A stretch of 10,103 nucleotides of DNA, from positions 1 through 10,103 of the forward strand of contig CAAEDK010000140.1 of assembly GCA_900754605.1 (NCBI GenBank), given 5' to 3'. Each line of letters starts with the position of its first letter. Positions within the stretch are counted from its first letter, which is position 1. This document shows positions 7,152-10,103 of this stretch, one piece after another. Source of the DNA: an uncultured Oscillospiraceae bacterium. Its GTDB lineage: Bacteria; Bacillota_A; Clostridia; Oscillospirales; Oscillospiraceae. The translations under genes and the position numbers were made by a program. The notes beneath the pieces were generated by a model. That model was not told the origin of the DNA, did no database searches, and saw only the letters and a list, made by a program, of their open reading frames with translations.

Positions 7152-8543
7152 ATGACGTCAAGCTTATTTACGGAACTGCTGAAGGCAGTGGCCATCTTAG
7201 GGGTATTTCTGCTGATCGGAGCCTTTCTGCGGGCGAAGGCCCCGTTTTTTAGAAAACTGCTGCTGCCCGCCTCTGTGATCGGGGGATTTCTGGCCCTGAT
7301 CGTGGGCCCGCGCGTGCTGAATCTGATACCCTTTTCGGAGGACTACCTGAATACGTGGTCCCTGCTGCCTTCCATTCTGATCGTACCCATTTTCGCGGCG
7401 GCTCCCCTTGGCAACGGCATGGGGGCAGACCGGGCCCGGAAAAAGAAGGGCCTGCTTCAGTATGGCCCGTCTGTGCTTTTGATGTGCGCGCTGTTTTCCA
7501 CGGTGAGCTGTCTGCAAGGTGTAGTGGGATACGGGGTCAACCTGGTGTTTACCGCTATGGGGTGGGATCTCCACCGCACCTTTGGCTGGGAATTGAGCCA
7601 GGGGTTTGCGGGGGGACACGGTACGGCCTCGGCCATCGGTGGTATTCTGCAGGACTTTCAGCTGGACTACTGGAGCACTGCCCAGAGCGTGGGCGTCACT
7701 ATGGCCACCGTGGGGCTGCTGGGCGGTATGCTCATTGGCATCTGGATGATCAAACGGGCCAACGACCGGAAGGAGATCGCCGGCTTTGACGCAGGCGTGA
7801 TTCCGGAGACTACGGCCCGGGGAGTCATCACCGATCCAGAACAGCAGGGGTCCCTTGGGCGGGAGATGTTCCTGAGCTCCTCGGTGGACCCTGTCACGGT
7901 ACATCTGGCCATTATCCTTCTGGGCTGCGGCATTGCCTACTGGGTGCGTGCCACGCTGGGTGAGATGAACGGGGCGTTTTCCTCCTGTCCGGTCTGGTTT
8001 TATGCGCTGGTCATCATGTATGGGATCAATTACTGCCTGTGCAGGCTGAAGCTGGACTGGATGATCGACAAAAAGGTCAAGGCGCGGGTGACGGGACCGA
8101 TGTCCGATGTGGCGATCTGCGGCGCCATCGCCAGTTGTGACGTCTCCGCCGTGCTGGAGCTGCTGACCCCTATTGCGGTGATGTGCGTGCTGGGTTTTCT
8201 GGTCTCCTGGATCACCTTCCCCATTGCCCGGAGGGTCTTCCGCGGCAACTACGCTTTCGAGCGGATGATCGTCTGCTGGGGTGCCAACACGGGGGTCACT
8301 ATCACGGGTATGATGCTGCTGAAAATCTGTGATCCCGACTATCAGACCCCGGCCCTGGCCGAGTTTTCTATGGGATTTGCGCTGATGAGCATCATCAGCA
8401 CCGTAACCTCTCCCATCTACTACGGACTGATTGCGGAGGGTTCGACGATGGCAAACCTGATGTTCAATGTGGTGATAGGCGGATTCTATATTCTCATGGG
8501 CGTATTGGCCTATCTGGCAATGAGAAGGGCAAAAGCAACCTAG
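7152..8543 (+). CDS. gltS: GltS-type sodium/glutamate symporter (ESS family)
   Basis: 463 residues with two halves of about five to six membrane segments each. ESS-family features: an early LLPASVIGGFLALIVGP (37-53), the hallmark FAGGHGTASAIGG (152-164) in the first re-entrant region, and a mirrored VCWGANTGVTITGMML in the second half. GltS proteins import glutamate with Na+ in the cytoplasmic membrane. This one is longer than E. coli GltS (about 400) and has a polar central loop (about 203-235) between the halves. A G-run with A (7140-7146) lies 5 bases before the ATG. It is the last intact gene of the cluster, 126 bases after the first permease, no promoter being evident between them. Beside an amidohydrolase that may release glutamate, it could recover leaked glutamate, export it, or carry the conjugate itself. 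The family call is firm; direction and substrate are inferred. Confidence 0.85.
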   Translation: MTSSLFTELLKAVAILGVFLLIGAFLRAKAPFFRKLLLPASVIGGFLALIVGPRVLNLIPFSEDYLNTWSLLPSILIVPIFAAAPLGNGMGADRARKKKGLLQYGPSVLLMCALFSTVSCLQGVVGYGVNLVFTAMGWDLHRTFGWELSQGFAGGHGTASAIGGILQDFQLDYWSTAQSVGVTMATVGLLGGMLIGIWMIKRANDRKEIAGFDAGVIPETTARGVITDPEQQGSLGREMFLSSSVDPVTVHLAIILLGCGIAYWVRATLGEMNGAFSSCPVWFYALVIMYGINYCLCRLKLDWMIDKKVKARVTGPMSDVAICGAIASCDVSAVLELLTPIAVMCVLGFLVSWITFPIARRVFRGNYAFERMIVCWGANTGVTITGMMLLKICDPDYQTPALAEFSMGFALMSIISTVTSPIYYGLIAEGSTMANLMFNVVIGGFYILMGVLAYLAMRRAKAT

Positions 8544-8554
8544 ACATCCGGAAT

Positions 8555-8588
8555 GCACCCCCGGCCGCCTTGCGCGACTGAGGGGTGC
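8555..8588 (+). other. Possible stem-loop after the symporter gene
   Basis: GCACCCC (8555-8561) pairs with GGGGTGC (8582-8588) across a 20-base loop, 12 bases after the symporter stop codon. No T-run follows, so it is not a standard intrinsic terminator. It may be a transcript-end or processing structure, and transcription might continue into the hemerythrin remnant. Confidence 0.3.
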
Positions 8589-8627
8589 TGTGCTGTTCCG
8601 GCGGGTTCCATTACGAAGAAGGCTATC

Positions 8628-8885
8628 ATGATGCACTTCAATACAGAGAAAGGCTACATGGTCAAGTGTAATGCCCCAGAATACCGCGCCCACCAGGCTG
8701 AGCACAAGCGCCTGATTTTTGAGGTCAAGGCTCTATCGATTAATCTGGAGAAGGAGAGTCCTGAGAAAGGGGTGGAGGAGCTGTCTGTCCTACGCAGCCA
8801 GTGGGTTCACCATCATATACTTACCTGGGATGTGGCCTTTGCCCACCGATATCTGGAATGGAAGGAGGGGCGGTTCCTCGTCTAA
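8628..8885 (+). pseudogene. Bacteriohemerythrin fragment lacking its first helix
   Basis: From ATG 8628 the frame gives 85 residues matching helices B to D of a bacteriohemerythrin, a four-helix O2-binding di-iron protein. Ligand motifs are HFNTE (H3, E7), HQAEH (H22, H26) and HILTWD (H63, D68), six of the seven usual iron ligands. The missing one is the helix-A His, which lies in the first 30 to 45 residues of full-length proteins (about 120-140 residues). The frame is open upstream to ATG 8553, but that peptide is Pro/Cys-rich and does not resemble helix A, so the gene appears cut from its 5' end. AAGAAGG just before ATG 8628 could still allow translation. Without helix A a normal di-iron bundle is unlikely. 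It follows the symporter on the same strand. Family call good. Confidence 0.7.
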
Positions 8886-8977
8886 ACGCACTTGCTACCA
8901 TGCAAATTGTGGCAGAGCCAGCCAAAATCTTGCGCCGCAGAAAACAAAAAAGCCTAGAACTACAGCAAAATACAAAT

Positions 8978-9019
8978 AGAGGTCTTCCGGTTCGCTGAAC
9001 GGGGAAGACCTCTGTTTTT
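8978..9019. terminator. Bidirectional intrinsic terminator
   Basis: AGAGGTCTTCC (8978-8988) pairs perfectly with GGAAGACCTCT (9003-9013); the loop holds an inner GTTC/GAAC stem. On the plus strand TTTTT follows (9015-9019); on the minus strand the stem is followed by T-rich TATTTGTATTTTG. It can end both the plus-strand transcript through the hemerythrin fragment and the minus-strand relic ending at 9023. Confidence 0.85.
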
Positions 9020-9022
9020 GCT

Positions 9023-9629
9023 TCAGGACTGATTCAGCCACGCCATAAGTTCATCTAAGGTGATGGCTTTGCCGTCGCATTTCTTCTTCATCTCTCTGGC
9101 CTGTTCGCTCCAGGTATAGAAAGCGATGTCCGAGATACGTCCCGCCTTGATTCAGGCAAAGCGCTTGTTGTACTCCTTGCGGTACGCCTTGAAAATTGGA
9201 TCATCGGATTGTTTCTTGGTCCACTGCTGGAAGGCCCCGGCTTCTCGGCAGGTCTGCTGACCTTTTGCCACGGGACGTTCACAGTACTCTGCACTGACCC
9301 GGCCAGTCTGGGGGAAGTAGCGGCCGCAGTTCTTACAGCGGCGAACTGTAATGCCTCTCTCCACACAGCTGCGCAGAGAGTAGTCGATCATGTCCAAGAT
9401 GCTGGAGGAGTACAGGACAGGAGAACACCGCCCGGGTTCCACCGGCTCAAAGCTGAGGGGGATAGGGTGGAATGGAAACAGCCCGGGATCTCTGGGAGCA
9501 TCAAACCGATAGTTCTAGGATGCCTGAAACTGAGGGTTGCGTCCTGTGCGGTCAATATCCAGAACCAAGTCAAAGAATAGCTGGATCTGCTTTTGGTACA
9601 GGGGGAGCTGCTGGGGGACACGTTGCAGA
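9023..9629 (-). pseudogene. DUF6076-like zinc-knuckle protein, two in-frame stops, truncated N-terminus
   Basis: The frame runs from the sigma-like gene start down to TGA 9023-9025. It reads LPLYQKQIQLFFDLVLDID, LSFEPVEPGRCSPVLYSS, ILDMIDYSLRSCVERGI, then CKNCGRYF ... YC ... QQTCREAGAF, a Cys cluster likely to bind zinc, and ends in KAYRKEYNKRF, GRISDIAFYTWSEQARE and LDELMAWLNQS. This matches the C-terminal part of DUF6076-type proteins from clostridial accessory regions; their function is unknown. Two codons are stops: TAG at 9515-9517 (QAS-stop-NYRFDAP) and TGA at 9152-9154 (KRFA-stop-IKAG), the latter most simply from TGG (Trp). The 5' part of the family is missing where the frame meets the oppositely oriented sigma-like gene at about 9620-9630, so a rearrangement joint lies there. 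Its 3' end abuts the bidirectional terminator. Confidence 0.7.
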
Positions 9630-10056
9630 ATGAACGATACAGTTGTTATCATCTATCATGGGGAGCCAGTATCAGTGCCAAAGGAGGTCGCAAACTTCCT
9701 GGAGCAGGATCGGAAGCGGGAACAGGCTAAGCAAGACCAAAGGCATCTGAACAAAAGTGAGTTTGAAACGGTGCTGTCCGGCTTGTGTTATGTCAGGCGT
9801 CCCGTGGAAGATGCGGCGCTCCAGAACCTCCAGCTTGAAACTCTGCGGACAGCTGTGGACAGCCTGCCTGGATGACCAGGGCCAGGATCTTATCGGACTC
9901 CAATATGGCAGAGAACCGACCATGGAAGAGATCGGCAAGATCTACGGTGTGTCCAAGATGGCGGTATCAAAGCGGCTGAAAAAACTCTACGAAAAGTTGA
10001 GGAGCTCTGTCATAGGGATAAGGTACAATAAGTTTCGCAAATTGAAAAGTATATAA
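9630..10056 (+). pseudogene. Short sigma-70 region-4-like protein, frameshifted
   Basis: The first part, from ATG 9630, begins MNDTVVIIYHGEPVSVPKEV and runs through VSVPKEVANFLEQDRKRE, FETVLSGLCYVRRPVEDA and LETLRTAVDSLPG to a stop at 9873-9875. One frame over, from about 9870, it continues DDQGQDLIGLQYGREPTMEE, then IGKIYGVSKMAVSKRLKKLY, a sigma region-4 helix-turn-helix, to TAA 10054-10056. Removing one G at 9870-9871 joins both into an approximately 141-residue protein (SLP-DDQGQDL). Proteins of this kind in clostridial mobile elements resemble a lone sigma region 4 and probably act in element gene control. No convincing ribosome binding site lies close to ATG 9630 (nearest G-run 9613-9617), which fits a rearrangement joint with the DUF6076-like relic just upstream. 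Confidence 0.7.
10030..10044. repeat. 15-bp sequence, inverted copy at 80-94
   Basis: AAGTTTCGCAAATTG lies in the last codons of the sigma-like relic (reading KFRKL) and is the exact inverse of 80-94. See the entry at 80-94 for interpretation. Confidence 0.4.
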
Positions 10057-10069
10057 AAGGAGACATGGT

Positions 10070-10103
10070 TTGCAGAACTCTGGTAGAATGAAGTCGCGAC
10101 ACA
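10070..10103 (+). CDS. Possible start of a downstream gene, cut by window end
   Basis: AAAAGGAG (10055-10062) is a strong ribosome binding site 8 to 14 bases after the sigma-like frame ends. ATG 10065 gives only eight codons before TGA. TTG 10070, 7 bases from the site, opens a frame to the window end (LQNSGRMKSRH) that includes ATG 10088. In similar elements the next gene is often a recombinase, but too little is visible to assign one. Confidence 0.2.
   Translation, partial: MQNSGRMKSRH

Noticed and set aside
7197..8705. 502-codon minus-strand frame
   Set aside because: Antisense to the GltS-type symporter, with low-complexity His/Gln/Arg composition and no recognisable domain.
9023..9652. 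Recoding of stop codons (TGA as Trp, TAG as an amino acid)
   Set aside because: The intact genes use ordinary stops and TGG for Trp, and the broken genes show TAA, TAG, TGA and slips together, so decay is simpler.

Overview
The window looks like chromosomal DNA from a Gram-positive gut anaerobe of the Clostridia, probably near Oscillospiraceae/Flavonifractor. This is inferred from GC-rich coding DNA with strong AGGAG-type ribosome binding sites, sigma-A-like promoters in AT-rich gaps, and accessory gene types common in that group (a short XRE regulator, a DUF6076-like zinc-knuckle protein and a short sigma-like protein). No species can be named from sequence alone.

Layout. 1-2405 is a graveyard: an XRE-type regulator with two stop codons (+), a small unrecognised decayed gene (-), and a WYL-type regulator (-) with three nonsense codons and about four single-base slips. 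2530-8543 is intact: a minus-strand regulator (start 3849) diverges from a three-gene plus-strand cluster made of an M20D amidohydrolase resembling AbgB (4219-5676), an ion-transporter-superfamily (SLC13/DASS-like) permease (5748-7025) and a GltS-type Na+/glutamate symporter (7152-8543). 8544-10103 is again decayed: a hemerythrin missing its first helix (+), a bidirectional terminator, a DUF6076-like relic (-) with two stops, and a frameshifted sigma-like gene (+) that meets it head to head. The start of another gene may lie at the right edge.

How the genes may work together. The amidohydrolase keeps the full M20D metal-ligand set and its closest recognisable relative is the aminobenzoyl-glutamate hydrolase subunit AbgB. 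With an anion-type permease and a glutamate-type symporter downstream, a reasonable inference is uptake of an amide-linked acidic amino-acid conjugate (N-acyl- or aroyl-glutamate, such as a folate breakdown product), hydrolysis in the cytoplasm, and transport of the released amino acid. The divergent regulator, with a large N-terminal sensor and a C-terminal winged helix, is the obvious candidate controller. The 369-base gap (3850-4218) holds one promoter for each direction plus a dyad and a tandem repeat in the plus-strand leader.

The most unusual points are the pairing of two unrelated secondary transporters with one M20D enzyme, an undescribed regulator family, a 28-codon ORF whose ribosome binding site lies inside a hairpin between the two transporter genes, and a sharp contrast between decayed flanks and an intact centre. 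No tRNA, rRNA, CRISPR array or intact transposase was seen.
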